From Neostapfia colusana (Eukaryota; Streptophyta; Magnoliopsida; Poales; Poaceae), in the NCBI GenBank assembly GCA_030760725.1, contig JASWHV010000001.1, positions 23,495,928 through 23,559,927 of the forward strand: a DNA stretch of 64,000 bases, given 5' to 3'. Numbering within the stretch: position 1 is the stretch's first letter; every line of letters begins with the position of its first letter. The notes beneath the pieces were generated by a model. That model saw only the letters and a program-made list of their open reading frames with translations, did not search any database and was not told where the DNA came from. Of this stretch, positions 1-10,412 are shown in pieces. A program made the translations under genes and the position numbers.

Positions 1-925
1 CAGTGAGTCCATACATCTAGTAGACCCTTTGTAAAGGCTATTTTGTGATCTCTTGGCCATACACTGACGGTTGTGTAATAGTATAATGGAGGTTCTGCAG
101 TCGCCGATGGGTGACGAAATCACGAACTTGTAGGTAAAGTGGTGCCACCTCTGCAGAGTGTAAAACTATCATGATAGCCGTGCTTCCGGTCACAAGCACC
201 TAGCCAACTTCCATGATTAGAGGGAAAACTTGGATGGTTATTCGGTATGGTTATGGTATGGTTATTGGGATTTGTTTTGGGACTTTTTTGAGTCATTAAA
301 ATGAGTTTGGTTTTGGTTATATGAATATGAGATGATTATGACTATTTATGAGTATGAGATGAACTTGAGAAATATTTATGGCTGGATGAGACTTGATAAG
401 TGGCGAATTATGATGAGAGAATGTTGCTGAATTACTTGATTATAATGGGATAAATTTCACCTAGAAATAGTGGCTGTTTTTGTCATGTTGTGAAATAAAA
501 TTTGCTTGCTGCAATGAGCCTTTTTATTGCCTACCTTGTTGTAATCTACATGTCATACTTTTCCCGCACTTGCTGAGTACGACCTGTACTCACCCTTGCA
601 TTACCACATAAACATCAGTTACACGAGATGAGTACTTCGAGGACCATGTGGAGTACTAGGCGTGCGAACACCGTCAACATGCCTGTGGAGTTGAAGTTGG
701 AGCCTGCTGTTTTAGCCATTTCCGCTGTCGTTTAGAGTCTTCCGCTACAAGAATAAGTTAGATAGTCATGAGTGAGACATTGAGTCATTGTAATAAAGTA
801 CTTAAACACTATTTATTTGTGGTTATATTCTGAATTCAGTTTGTGGATTACATGTGTATGTGGTATGAACATCCTGGGCACACATATGCATTCACTTGGT
901 TCTATTTTCAGAACTGGGCATCACA
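1..925 (+). repeat. 3' part of a Ty3/gypsy LTR (GY1 family), cut by window start
   Basis: This stretch matches the GY1 5' LTR at about 34304-35220 nearly base for base by eye, including the shared end (CATTCACTTGGTT ... CATCACA) at 925. An AATAAA signal lies at 792-797 and a TGAGTAC-N5-GTACTCA hairpin at 574-592. No primer-binding site follows 925, so it is the end of a 3' LTR or of a solo LTR, not a 5' LTR. The acceptor site of the terminal exon-like block seen in GY1 (near 34921) is altered here (about 630). Confidence 0.85.
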
Positions 926-1240
926 GTACACCTGGGGCTCGGAGCGAGCAGGAGCCGGAGCACCACCCCGCTCCCGTCGCTGATAGACAAGAGCGGGGTT
1001 TGTGACACAGCGAGTGACGTCAGGGGCTCCTGGGGCGTGCGGGACACACCTGGAGTCGGGGCACCAACCCGTGCTCATCGCTGATAGACAAGAGCGGGGT
1101 TGATGAACCGAGAAGTCGGGGCCATGGGAGGCGCAGACGGTGTCGTCGGGACCACACGAGGCGCAGCAGGCATTGTCGGCGACACCGAGGTTGCGCGTGG
1201 CGCAGCTGGCGACGTCGGGGGTGTCGAGGCCACGCATGAC
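926..1240. other. GC-rich spacer between two GY1-family LTRs, unassigned
   Basis: I do not recognise this 315-bp stretch. It contains a 23-bp sequence that occurs twice, at 978-1000 and 1079-1101 (101 bp apart), and then degenerate repeats rich in GGCGCAG and GTCGG. The last five bases (ATGAC, 1236-1240) should be the left target-site duplication of GY1; the right copy lies outside the window. Open frames here are probably chance products of high GC. Confidence 0.5.
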
Positions 1241-1639
1241 TGTAACACCCTTAATTTCACTACCATGCATTGCATACATTTTTCATGTAGAGAAGCATTT
1301 AAAAAGAAGTTGAAATGGAGAAAGAACCATAGAAATGGAGAAAAAACCATATAAATGGAGAAAGGAATATAGAAATGGAGAAGGGAATATAGAAATGGAG
1401 AAAGTGGACAGAGAAATGGAAATAAGATAGCTGAATCGAGCCATTTCAAATTTTCCCAAAATTCCGAAATCCTACCCAAATTCCCCAAAGGGGGAATTTC
1501 CCCCACATTTGGGGGGATTTGCCCCCAAATTGGCCGCAGCCCTAGAGGGGAGGGAAGCCCTAGGACTCTTTGGTTGAGTCCAAACTTGACTAGGATTCTT
1601 TGGTTGAGTCCCAATTGGACTAGGACTCTCCTCCCCCCT

Positions 1640-1647
1640 TATAAATA
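1640..1647 (+). promoter_or_regulatory. TATA box of the GY1 5' LTR
   Basis: TATAAATA lies about 400 bp into the LTR, after a C-rich run. The same motif is kept in the 3' LTR at 40220-40227. It is the likely core promoter, placing the transcript start near 1670 and making the repeated (R) part of this LTR about 2 kb long if the AATAAA at 35089-35094 is used. Confidence 0.65.
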
Positions 1648-1713
1648 AAAACCCCCAGCCCCCCTACACCATTGGCCACAGCCCCCCCCCCCTTTCCGGA
1701 GTTTGGCCGCCGG

Positions 1714-1827
1714 CGAGCCCCGCAGATGAGCCCCGCCGTCGAGCCCCGTCATTGAGCCCCACCATCGAGACGCGCCGACGAGCCCCGGCGTCGAGCCCCA
1801 CCGTCAAGACCCGCCGTCGAGCTCCTT
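1714..1827 (+). repeat. 13-bp minisatellite in the GY1 5' LTR
   Basis: About nine head-to-tail copies of a unit close to CGAGCCCCGCCRT lie just downstream of the TATA box. The 3' LTR has a corresponding array of about eight units at 47850-47953 with different unit variants. Because 13 is not a multiple of three, the array argues against protein coding here. Confidence 0.75.
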
Positions 1828-2300
1828 CACGCCTCGCCATTGCCAAAGAAGAAGCCCGACGATCTGTCCTACCATAATTCCCCACAGAAAAATCCCCCGC
1901 TGCTGCCGTTTCTAGGAGAAAGGCCCTGCAACAAGGAGGAAGTGAGGTAGGTCTTCATTACCCATCTTACGACGTCGCCGCTGTTTCTACGCATCCGTTG
2001 TCATCGCCCCCTTCGAGCAGAAACTTTTGCATGTGGACAGATCGTGTTTTGACCGATTTTTGACAGTGGAATTAATCTAGATCTTGTGTCAAGATCATCA
2101 CAGTGTCCACACTTGATCCCTACACCCGTGTTCATAACAAAACCCCATGAAAGCCCATTAAAACATGCAAGAACACGTACAAACTGGTTCTATAAAACTG
2201 CACTATAGGATTTGCATTCATCTACCCCATTGCATCTTGAGTAAAGGTTGTGCATGATGATTGATTGCTGTAAATTTTGTATGTGCGTGGTCGTGGGTAG

Positions 2301-2384
2301 AAGGACAAGCTCAAGAGGCCGTCTACGAGGAACTACAGCACCAAGACTTCAAGACGCTTGAGCAACAGGAACAACGGGATGAAG
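2301..2384 (+). other. Exon-like block in the GY1 5' LTR (with GC-type donor)
   Basis: This 84-bp block follows GGGTAG (acceptor-like) and ends GAAG before GCAAGT, a good match to the rare GC-type 5' splice site. It is open in the frame that leaves one base (phase 1) at its end and encodes a Gln/Glu-rich stretch. The copy in the 3' LTR (48423-48506) is also 84 bp and open. The likely partner is 34922-34956. The splicing is my inference from comparing LTR families. Confidence 0.35.
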
Positions 2385-2772
2385 GCAAGTGCCCCTTGAC
2401 CATATTGATCCCATGTTTTGAAACTGTTTTGTTTGCGAAAACTCGTGTGCTTGAGTCAACTTGATGGGACACCCTTTTATAGGAGTTTAACAGTTTTGTT
2501 AACCATCCTTGTCGCCGGGAAAGTTGATGAGTCGGGTATGGTCGTTTTTCCTTTTTGCTTCGCTTAACTTAAGGGATACGGGAAGCTGAAATAAAACATG
2601 GTTAGCTACTGCACTCATATGAATAATGATGATGATAACTTGATGAGGTCAATGAGCATGGAATCGGTGAGATCTAGGCAAGCTTAGTTCGTGGATGTTG
2701 CTGAATGAGATGGTGGTTTACTTGCCGTAGATCTAAGGACCGATTCATGCGAGCACATGCCAGGAAAACAGT

Positions 2773-5147
2773 TGTAAAAGCCCAAGAAAAGGGACTTGCA
2801 AAAAACTTTTCTTCACCTCACAACACCACATTTTTATTGTGGATATCTTAGGAAATATTGTGAAGAGCAAGTAACCTCCATCAAAAGAGTTATTAGAGGG
2901 GAAAGCCTTCACTTTCACAAAGTGAGATTTGTACACATGAACATGAGAGGTTGAGCTCACCCCAAAAACCTAAAAAGTCTTGGGAAGGTTCAGTCCAAGT
3001 TTCATGTAAATCCAACACTTTTTGAGGCACTTTCGGAAGGATTTGAAAAAGAGGCCAATTTGAATGAAAAATCAAATGGCAGCAACTTTCATCACTCAAA
3101 CTCAAAAGTTAGCTTCATATTCAAACTCAGCACATTTTTCTGAGTTAGCCCACCAATTTTCATCCCTATTGGATTCATCTTGTCGGGAGCTAAATTTGCA
3201 ATAATTCAAAACTGAATTTGAATTTCAGTTAAACATGAAGCAAATTTAACCCAACAAAGTTTGAATTTGATAACTCAAATTCAAACCAATACTTAGGGGC
3301 TAAGTCTCTTATTCAATGTTCAGTAGCTGGGATATTTACAAAAGAAAGGGGGAGAAAGAATTAGAGGGGAGAAGAGGGCCCACTGGTCAGCCACCCCGGG
3401 GAGCAAACCGACTCGGGCACGCGGTCGAACACCCTACGGCCGACAGCGCACGGGGTCGACCCCGTCCCAACACGGCCACCGCGCCACCTCCTGCTCGGGG
3501 GATGAGGGCGCCGGCTACAAAGCGTGCGGTTGCACTGCTGGGCTGCGTGAAACCCTCCGTATCCTCTCTGTTCCACCGCCCACAAACCCGGCCACACACT
3601 CGGTGTTTCGCCACCCACTGATCGCCGGCGTCCGAGCAAACCAGGCGTCCTCGTGCCCGACGCTCAACACAAGAAATGACAGCCATAAGGTGCTGGTTCT
3701 GCTTGTCCTTACCGTTCGGCATTTCATGCACCATTGGGGGAGAATTTCTTCCGGGAACGCTACGGTGTTCTTAAGGCCGAGCTCCACCAAATCCAAAAAT
3801 TCACGGGTGTTGGCTTATCAACGGGCGTACTGAGCTAAACACACGATCTACACCCTGCCACGACCACCTAGGATCAAAAACCAGCAAGAACCATGGGGTA
3901 GGGTTACGGTTCTTTGAAGTTTTCTAAGAACAGCCGATATCCGGCCTAGGTCACCGGTGAGGTCATAGTTGCAGCTGTTTTCACGGGGATTGGGGCCCAT
4001 GTCCACGATCAGCAGGTGTCATTGGAGCCCCCCGAGCAAACCGCATCGAAAAAGGTGCAGGGGATGCCGAGTTCGACGTCGCCGGTGTGCTCCCGGCCGC
4101 TGTTACCGGCAGGAGCACTGTTCCGGCCGTTGTCACGCTCTGGTGAGGGACCCACCGTGTTCCCCAGGCCGAGATAGGCACAGGCGGAGAGAATCGGCAA
4201 GTTCTGAGGGCCAGAACCCCTCTCCAGCGAGAGCTCCGGCGAGCTCGGCGGCGGGATCGCGCGGGCGTCGGGAGGAGGAAGATGACTGGGGGCCCCGCAT
4301 GTCAGTGGCAATATTTTAAATCGTCGGATCCGCTGCGGCCCGGGATCCATGTGGTGACGCGGGAAGGGTCCTGTGGCCCCGTGTGGCGTGATTCCAGCAG
4401 CCAACACATGTAGGAGGGACCCACAGAGTTTGAATGTTTTCCGAATTAATTTGAATTTCCAGATTTAGTTCAAACTTTAGAACGCCATAACTTTTGCTAG
4501 GAAACTCCACATTTAGTGATTCAAATTGGGTTGGATTCATCTTGCATAACTCTATCCAGATATGCAACCCAGTTTGTATGAAACCTATTATTTAATTCTG
4601 GAAAATTCTTTAAAGCTTTTCCGCAAAAGAATTTTAGAGGGAATTTGGTTTATCCAAAAATCCCCAAATTTCGCCAGAATTTTCTTTAGAATGTTATAGA
4701 ATCCCTGTAAAAGTTTCAGACCATTTGGAGTCGATTTGATCAGAACAATTCAAATTTGAAGGTGCTGTGTTCATTTGAATACAGAAACATTTTCAGAGAA
4801 TTTCCAAAACTTGGAAATTCAGTTCTGGACAAACCTTAGCTCCAAAAATGCTAGGAAAATTCATGCAAACTCTATGAGCTATAATTGAAATTCTAGTTCA
4901 CTAAGTTGGGCATGAACAGGGGTGTTACCTCAGAATTTATTCTCCTTTGCTTATTTGCTAAGAGAATTATTCTGAGCAGACCACTCACTGAAAAGTGCTA
5001 ACTTTTGGTCCAGAGGGTTTTCCTGTGACCAGGAATTCACACAAAAATTCTCAGCTCCATTGGAGTTCTGGATCACCCCTGTCCTGTTTAACCACTTGAG
5101 GGATTAATATGGACAAAAGGGGAAAAACCACTTAGCACTTAACCATG
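2773..5147 (+). repeat. SL1 segment 1
   Basis: This is the 5' part of the solo LTR, U3 side. It starts TGTAAAAGCCCAAG, as do the reverse complements of both GY2 LTRs. It includes a GC-rich block (about 3380-4400) with no credible gene, then AT-rich sequence. It ends with CCATG (5143-5147), the left duplication of SL2. Confidence 0.88.
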
Positions 5148-5570
5148 TGTAACACCCCAAAATTTTTAGTCAAAACCCAAATTTTGATTTAAAACCCTAA
5201 ACCTTATTCAGAGGGGAATTTAGAAATTTTTGGACGTGTTGCATGTTTTGCAAAAATTCAAATTCAAACGGGAATTCAAATTATACCCAAAACAGAAAAG
5301 AAATGGAAAAAGAAAAAGGAACTCGGGAAAAAAAACTGGCCAGTGGGCCGAAACCCCAGCCGGCCCAGTTAACCCCGCGCCAGCCCGCCCCCGCGCGCGC
5401 TGCGCTGCCCCTCGCTGACGGGTGGGACCCGCATGTCATCCCTAACCCCGCGACCCCGGACTTCTCCCGCGCGCGCGATCGCAACCGATCGGGAAACCCG
5501 TCCCCGCAGCCGAATTCTGGTCCCAGCGGACTCCAACTCGATCACAACAGACCCACCGCCCTCCCCCGGC

Positions 5571-5578
5571 TATAAAAA
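5571..5578 (+). promoter_or_regulatory. TATA box of SL2
   Basis: TATAAAAA follows a C-rich run about 420 bp into the LTR, the same relative place as in GY1. A GT donor-like site (CCCGAG|GTGAGA) lies downstream at about 5846. Confidence 0.6.
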
Positions 5579-7034
5579 CCACCGATCCGATCAGTTTTTC
5601 TCACGCGATCGCCGATTTTCACTCCGGTGAGCACCGAGACTTCGCCGGTGAATTCTGGCCGATCTAAGCTCGGAAACTCTGATCTAACTCGCTGGTCTTG
5701 ATCCACCGCCTCCGGGGAACTTTGCAGGTGCAGAAAACCCGAAGACTTACGGTGCAAATCCAGCTCCGACGAGCTTCGCCGTGGTTTTGCCTCGGACCTC
5801 GCCGCCGAGCACTTTCCAGGATCCCCGAGCTCGAGAAAACCCCCGAGGTGAGATCCCTGACCTCCCCTCTACCGATCTAGGCCATAAGATCACAGTTTTA
5901 GGCAGAATTCTAGAGGATCCGAAACTTTCCGGCGAGATCGCCGCTTCCCGCCGCCGTGCGCCGCCGTCAGCGCCGCCCGCGTTCGATCAGAGCGACGTGG
6001 CCGCTTGTGCGCCGTTTATTTTAAATCGCACGGTAGACTTTAAAACCCCGCGTACCGGTTCGATGTTATAATCTCAGCCGTCGGTTTAAAATCGGACGGT
6101 CCACATCAGCCCCGCGTTATAAAGACTGGAATTCTTACGTGCTACCCCCTGGGGTTCTCTGGAATTGAGAGCTAGCCCCGGAAACTTCAGATCTAGCCCC
6201 TGGAACTCCAGAAAATCATGTAAATTCATTTAAAAATCAGTTTTAGCCCCTGGACTTAATAGAAATTAGGAAAAACACCTCTGACAAGTGTAGCTAGACC
6301 CCTGGAAATTATGAAAATAATATTATAGACCCTGTAATGGGATGAGTTTACTTTTTAATCCTGTTTAGTATTTAATTTAGAAAATTTAATAAGTAACTAG
6401 TGTTTAAAAATTAAAAAGGGGGACAAACATAATTGTCAAAATTAATTAAAAACTTTCTTAGTACTTAGAAAACTTTGGAGTGAGATAAAAATATATTTTT
6501 GGGCTGAAATAAATCTGTTTCATCTATTATTCACATTTATTAGTATAGGGACACATTTTTAAGTAAAGAATAGTTATAGAAAAATAGGGAAAATAGTTAT
6601 GAAATAGTATACATCAGAAGCCAAGGTCAAAATATGATACTAAATTATTTAGGACCAGAACCTAATCTGTTTAGGTAATGTGTATTACTAATTTAATAAT
6701 AAAATGCACAATTATGCATAGGAATATAAATCTGAAAATATAGAAACTAGTAAATGATAAATGGAGTTTCTAAAATACAAAGAATTCAGTTTAGGGTTGA
6801 TAGAAATTGTGAAGGCACATTGTATGCAAGTATAAAGGTGGACACACAAGAAGGAATCATATACACATGGTTAAAAGTGCATGCAAGCCACAACTCAACA
6901 CACATAAAGTAACCACAACACATATAATGGTAAATAACTTTTATAAATATGAATGTGTGGTTTGTATGAAGTAAGAAGTGTGAACTATGTCTTATGATTG
7001 TTGTTCTTCTTTTGCTATGTGTGATGGTATGAAG

Positions 7035-7106
7035 TAGAACCTGTTCAAGAGCAAGTTGTTTCTTTCCAAGATCAGGACTACCCACTTCAAGAGCAGCAAG
7101 AAGGAG
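7035..7106 (+). other. Exon-like block in SL2 (with GC-type donor)
   Basis: This 72-bp block ends GGAG before GCAAGT and is open in the phase-1 frame, with many Gln and Glu codons. The frame has a stop just upstream (7022-7024), consistent with an acceptor (ATGAAG) at 7034. It corresponds in place and style to blocks in the GY1, GY2 and GY3 LTRs. Confidence 0.33.
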
Positions 7107-8249
7107 GCAAGTGTCCTTGACCACTTTGATCCTATGCTAGGATGTGTAGATAGAATTATTTGCATTGTCAAATGAAATATGAAACCCATTCTAGGAAGTT
7201 TCCCTAGAATTGCATTACCTTGTTTCCTTGTAGCTTGGGTTGGGATTTAGTTTGTCATGTCATTTATTTACATGCATATGCTTAGCCATGCTTAGAATGG
7301 GATATTTGGGATATGAGATCATCAGTTTATTATACCATACTCTTGAATGAGATATTGTGAGTTATGTAGAGGTAGGGATCAAGGCAAGTTGGATGTTTTG
7401 GTTGTGTGCTGGGTGCACGAGACTTGGGTTTGTGTTTAGTACTTGCCTGGATCCTAAGGACCGGTTCATGGAGCATGTAACCCGGCTTTACAGTGCCAAC
7501 CACATGCTGAGATGGGGCAGCTTAGCCAATTAATTAGGTGTATCCCCGGCGTAGTATGGGTGTGTTGGATGGTGCGGGGAATAGGAGTCAGCTGGACTGC
7601 CATATGAACCGCAAGGCTCAAGAGGGGGCCACTGCAGCGGGGTTGGAGCCTCTTGTATGCTGTTAGGGGTGAAACCTCAGTGGGCCCACGCTCGTCGGGA
7701 ATCCCTTTGTAAAGGCTTCGTAGTGATCTCTTGGCCGCACACCTGGGAAGTGTGAATGTGGATCGTAGCCACTGGCATAATGGAGGTTCTTTTAGTCCAC
7801 CCGGCAACGGGGGATGAAATCACTACTTGTGGGTACAGTGGTACAAACTCTGCAGAGTCAAAACTGTCTTGACAGCCGTGCTCACGGTTAAGAGCGGCCT
7901 GGACTTATTCATGATTAGAGGAGTGATGGTTTTTGGAAGCTTTGGAAGTTGAGCGGGGAGCTTAACTTTGGAAATGATGTTATGGTTTTGGATGTTAAGC
8001 GGGGAGCTTAACATTGGACATGATGTTATGGTTATTGGGTTATGATGATGGGATGGGAGATTGGAACCATTTCACTGTGTAGTAATGTAGGTGCTTAATA
8101 AGCTAAGGTGATAGGCATTAATTGCGTAGTGCTTTAACCATGAGTTCAACCTCTCCTTGTCCTAGCCATGCATGATATAATTTTCCCACACTTGCTGAGT
8201 ACCATTGGTACTCAACCTTGGATATTTGTTGGTTTATATTGCTGCTCAG

Positions 8250-8308
8250 GTCAAGATAATGAGGTGGTGTATAATGACCAAGACTTTAGACCCGAGGAAG
8301 GTTTTTAG
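8250..8308 (+). other. Terminal exon-like block in SL2
   Basis: It follows GCTGCTCAG (acceptor-like, ends 8249). Joined in phase with the block ending at 7106 it stays open for 19 codons rich in Asp, Glu and Asn, then meets TAG at 8306-8308. The inferred intron is 1,143 bp with GC-AG ends. Confidence 0.33.
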
Positions 8309-8559
8309 GTTCATGAAGACCCCCGGGCAACGCCTGTGATGGAGCCCTAAAGAATAATATTCCGCTGCTAGTTTATTTACTTGTGATGAAGCATTAGTGT
8401 CCATTGAGACATTTGCGATGTAAGACTTATTTATACTCGACACCTGGCTTGTAATAAATGATGCTTCACTATTTGTCATCACATGTATGAGAAAATGATC
8501 CTGGCATACATGTGATATTCACTTGGTTGTTCTTCGGAAAAACCGGGTGTGACACCATG

Positions 8560-8955
8560 TGCTTAGGTCTAAGCCCAAACCACCCACACCCAGTTCATCT
8601 TTAAATTCTTAAACAGAGTTCCAGTTGTTAGAGACTGGTTATTAGAACTAATATCAGAATTATTACCCTAAACTCATGTGCATATTCATTAGCATGTAAT
8701 ATTTCATTAACGTGTAGTTGCTGAAGGCGAAGAGGCTCCGGAAGTGCTGGACTTCCTACTTCCGGAAGAAGAACTAACCCCTGACCAGCAGCAACAAGGC
8801 AAGCCCCGGTTTGCATTAAACCTTTTATAAAGTTTTTACTTTGTTTACATACGTAGAGTGAAGTGTGTATGTGCATTAGGTGTAGGATGGATGAATAACC
8901 CACTTGCATGACCAGAATTTTTCCATAAGAGTGAGGGTAGTGTCTAAGATCTCGA
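8560..8955 (+). repeat. SL1 segment 2, with exon-like block 8718-8798
   Basis: This continues the solo LTR after SL2. The 81-bp block 8718-8798 lies between GTGTAG and GCAAGC, is open in phase 1 and encodes an acidic stretch like the matching blocks of both GY2 LTRs. The segment ends with CTCGA (8951-8955), the left duplication of GY2. Confidence 0.85.
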
Positions 8956-9213
8956 TGTGGCGGACCGGAATCCGCTCATCCAGGATCGCAGAGGGTGGTG
9001 CCGCGCGATGCGACACCCGACAGCACACGTCATAAGAACACGTTATATTACATGGGAAAACAAACTGAATGTACAAAGTAGTACACTTCTCAGTTACAAA
9101 CTAGGGTCTTTTATTACACAGCAGAAGTTTCTTTTGTACAACTCACGCCCGCCTATCTAGCAAAAGTCGGTTGCCCAGCCCTAGGGCAACCCACACTAGC
9201 TGCACGTCTCAGC

Positions 9214-9311
9214 TCAGTGCGGCGTGTACGGCTCCCACTCAGCCGTGGTCCCCGACGGAGGGTAACCCTCGCCGGTGGACTCATACTCCGAGTCCGTGGG
9301 TGGCTCCTCAC
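9214..9311 (-). other. Terminal exon-like block in the GY2 3' LTR
   Basis: It follows GTTTTTCAG on the minus strand (acceptor ends 9312). In phase with the block ending at 10335 it stays open to a TGA (9214-9216) and ends in the pattern PPSGxTAExEPxTPx-stop. GY3, a different LTR family, has the same pattern and stop at 49381-49466. This protein-level similarity is the best sign that the block is, or was, coding. Confidence 0.4.
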
Positions 9312-10334
9312 CTGAAAAACACTTAAGCAGCAACCGTGAGCACGAAGGCTCAGCAAGGCTTAACCGACTCACCTAAGCATGAAACTCTACATGAGGTGTA
9401 CCATGACGTAGGATAGTCATATTGCAACAAATGGACTCGCCTACAAGTTCATCCTTAGTTCAACTTTTAGCAACAAGTTAACAGTTCAGAAAGCTGAAAT
9501 TTAGTAAGCAATATTTGGTGGCAAACATGTAGCAATGCAAATATATCAATCAGCAATATTGAATCCTTATATTTCATACATTAGCCTACATCACGACTCA
9601 GTGACCAAGTGGTACTCTTCACCACGAGGGACGGCGAATCGACTCGATATACACCTGCAGGGAAACCCAAAGAGCACGTCACGTACGCCACCCCGTGGAG
9701 CTGCACAGCACGCTCACTCGATGTCGTACGGGACAACCTTTCACCCAACAGCCCAAACGTCGAACCGGTCGCACCGAAACGAGCAGGAGGTTCCCCACAC
9801 GGAGCATCTCTCTATGCCCGTTGTCAGATTTCCACCTTGCTGCCCTCAACCTACACCTATAAATCGGTGTGCTATGCCTCGACGCCCGGAGGTTTAGGCT
9901 ACATCGGTTTATCGGGGCCCATATATCCGATATGCCTTCGGTACATTCAAACTTGATCAGCGTGGGCCACACACGGATCGGTCCTCAATCGACACGGACA
10001 GGGCCGCGCCCACAAGACTTCCTCTTGTTACGCCCTAGCCCCTGTCTAGTCTCATTTTCATTACTAAAGTGATCTCACATCACTCAACCGAACCCGTGTG
10101 TCCCAAGCCTATCTCGCGAGTAGATTCCAACTACTCGACTTGTACCAAAGTTCTATGAAATATTAAGCATAGCCTGTCTACGCGAGGTCTTAGACACTAC
10201 CCTCACTCTTATGGAAAATTTCTGGTCATGCAAGTGGGGTTCCATCCATCCTATACCTAATGCACATTCACACTTCATATGACACATGTAAACACAGTAA
10301 AACTTATAAAAGGTTAATGCAAACCGGGGCTTGC

Positions 10335-10412
10335 CTTGTTGCTGCTGGTCAGTAGTTAGCTCTTCTCCCGGAAGGAGGAAGTCCAGAACTTCCGGAGTCT
10401 CTTCTTCGGTGA
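10335..10412 (-). other. Exon-like block in the GY2 3' LTR (with GC-type donor)
   Basis: This 78-bp block lies between GTGTAG (acceptor-like) and GCAAGC (GC-type donor-like) on the minus strand. It is open in phase 1 and Glu/Leu-rich, ending in a run of Gln. An in-frame ATG lies just upstream in this copy (10435-10437) but not in SL1 or GY3, so it is probably not the start. The inferred intron to 9311 is 1,023 bp. Confidence 0.4.

Larger units (their letters stand above)
1241..2772 (+). repeat. GY1 5' LTR, first segment
   Basis: It begins TGTAACACCC and matches the 3' LTR copy at 39895-40344 and 47848-48900. It carries the TATA box (1640), a 13-bp minisatellite (1714-1827) and an exon-like block (2301-2384). 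It is broken at 2772 by SL1: the five bases ACAGT at 2768-2772 recur at 34118-34122, where the LTR resumes. Confidence 0.9.
5148..8554 (+). mobile_element. SL2: solo LTR of a separate Ty3/gypsy family
   Basis: It starts TGTAACACCCC at 5148, ends GGGTGTGACA at 8554 and is flanked by CCATG on both sides (5143-5147 and 8555-8559), giving 3,407 bp. No gag or pol sequence is present. Its 3' third (about 7440-8554) is clearly related to the GY1 LTR (same order of blocks, hairpin TGAGTAC-N5-GTACTCA at 8196-8214, AATAAA at 8453-8458), while the 5' half differs. A TATA box lies at 5571. The end motifs suggest a gypsy LTR. Confidence 0.88.

Noticed and set aside
908..1614. Overlapping minus-strand frames of 123 and 179 codons near the left end
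   Set aside because: They cross from the unassigned spacer into the start of the GY1 LTR and have no recognisable domain; high GC and lack of stops explain them.
3316..4407. Several frames of 75-132 codons on both strands in the GC-rich part of SL1
   Set aside because: Frames on both strands overlap, are not kept in the matching parts of the GY2 LTRs, and show no domain.
5230..6071. Frames of 60-110 codons in the GC-rich part of SL2
   Set aside because: No conserved protein pattern and no second copy to compare. The stretch before the GT donor-like site at 5846 is open in phase with the later block but has no ATG, so I did not call a gene.
9535..9972. Paired frames of 97-120 codons repeated at 9535-9972 and 19863-20300
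   Set aside because: They recur only because the two GY2 LTRs are copies of each other; overlapping frames on both strands and the lack of any conserved pattern in other families argue against coding.
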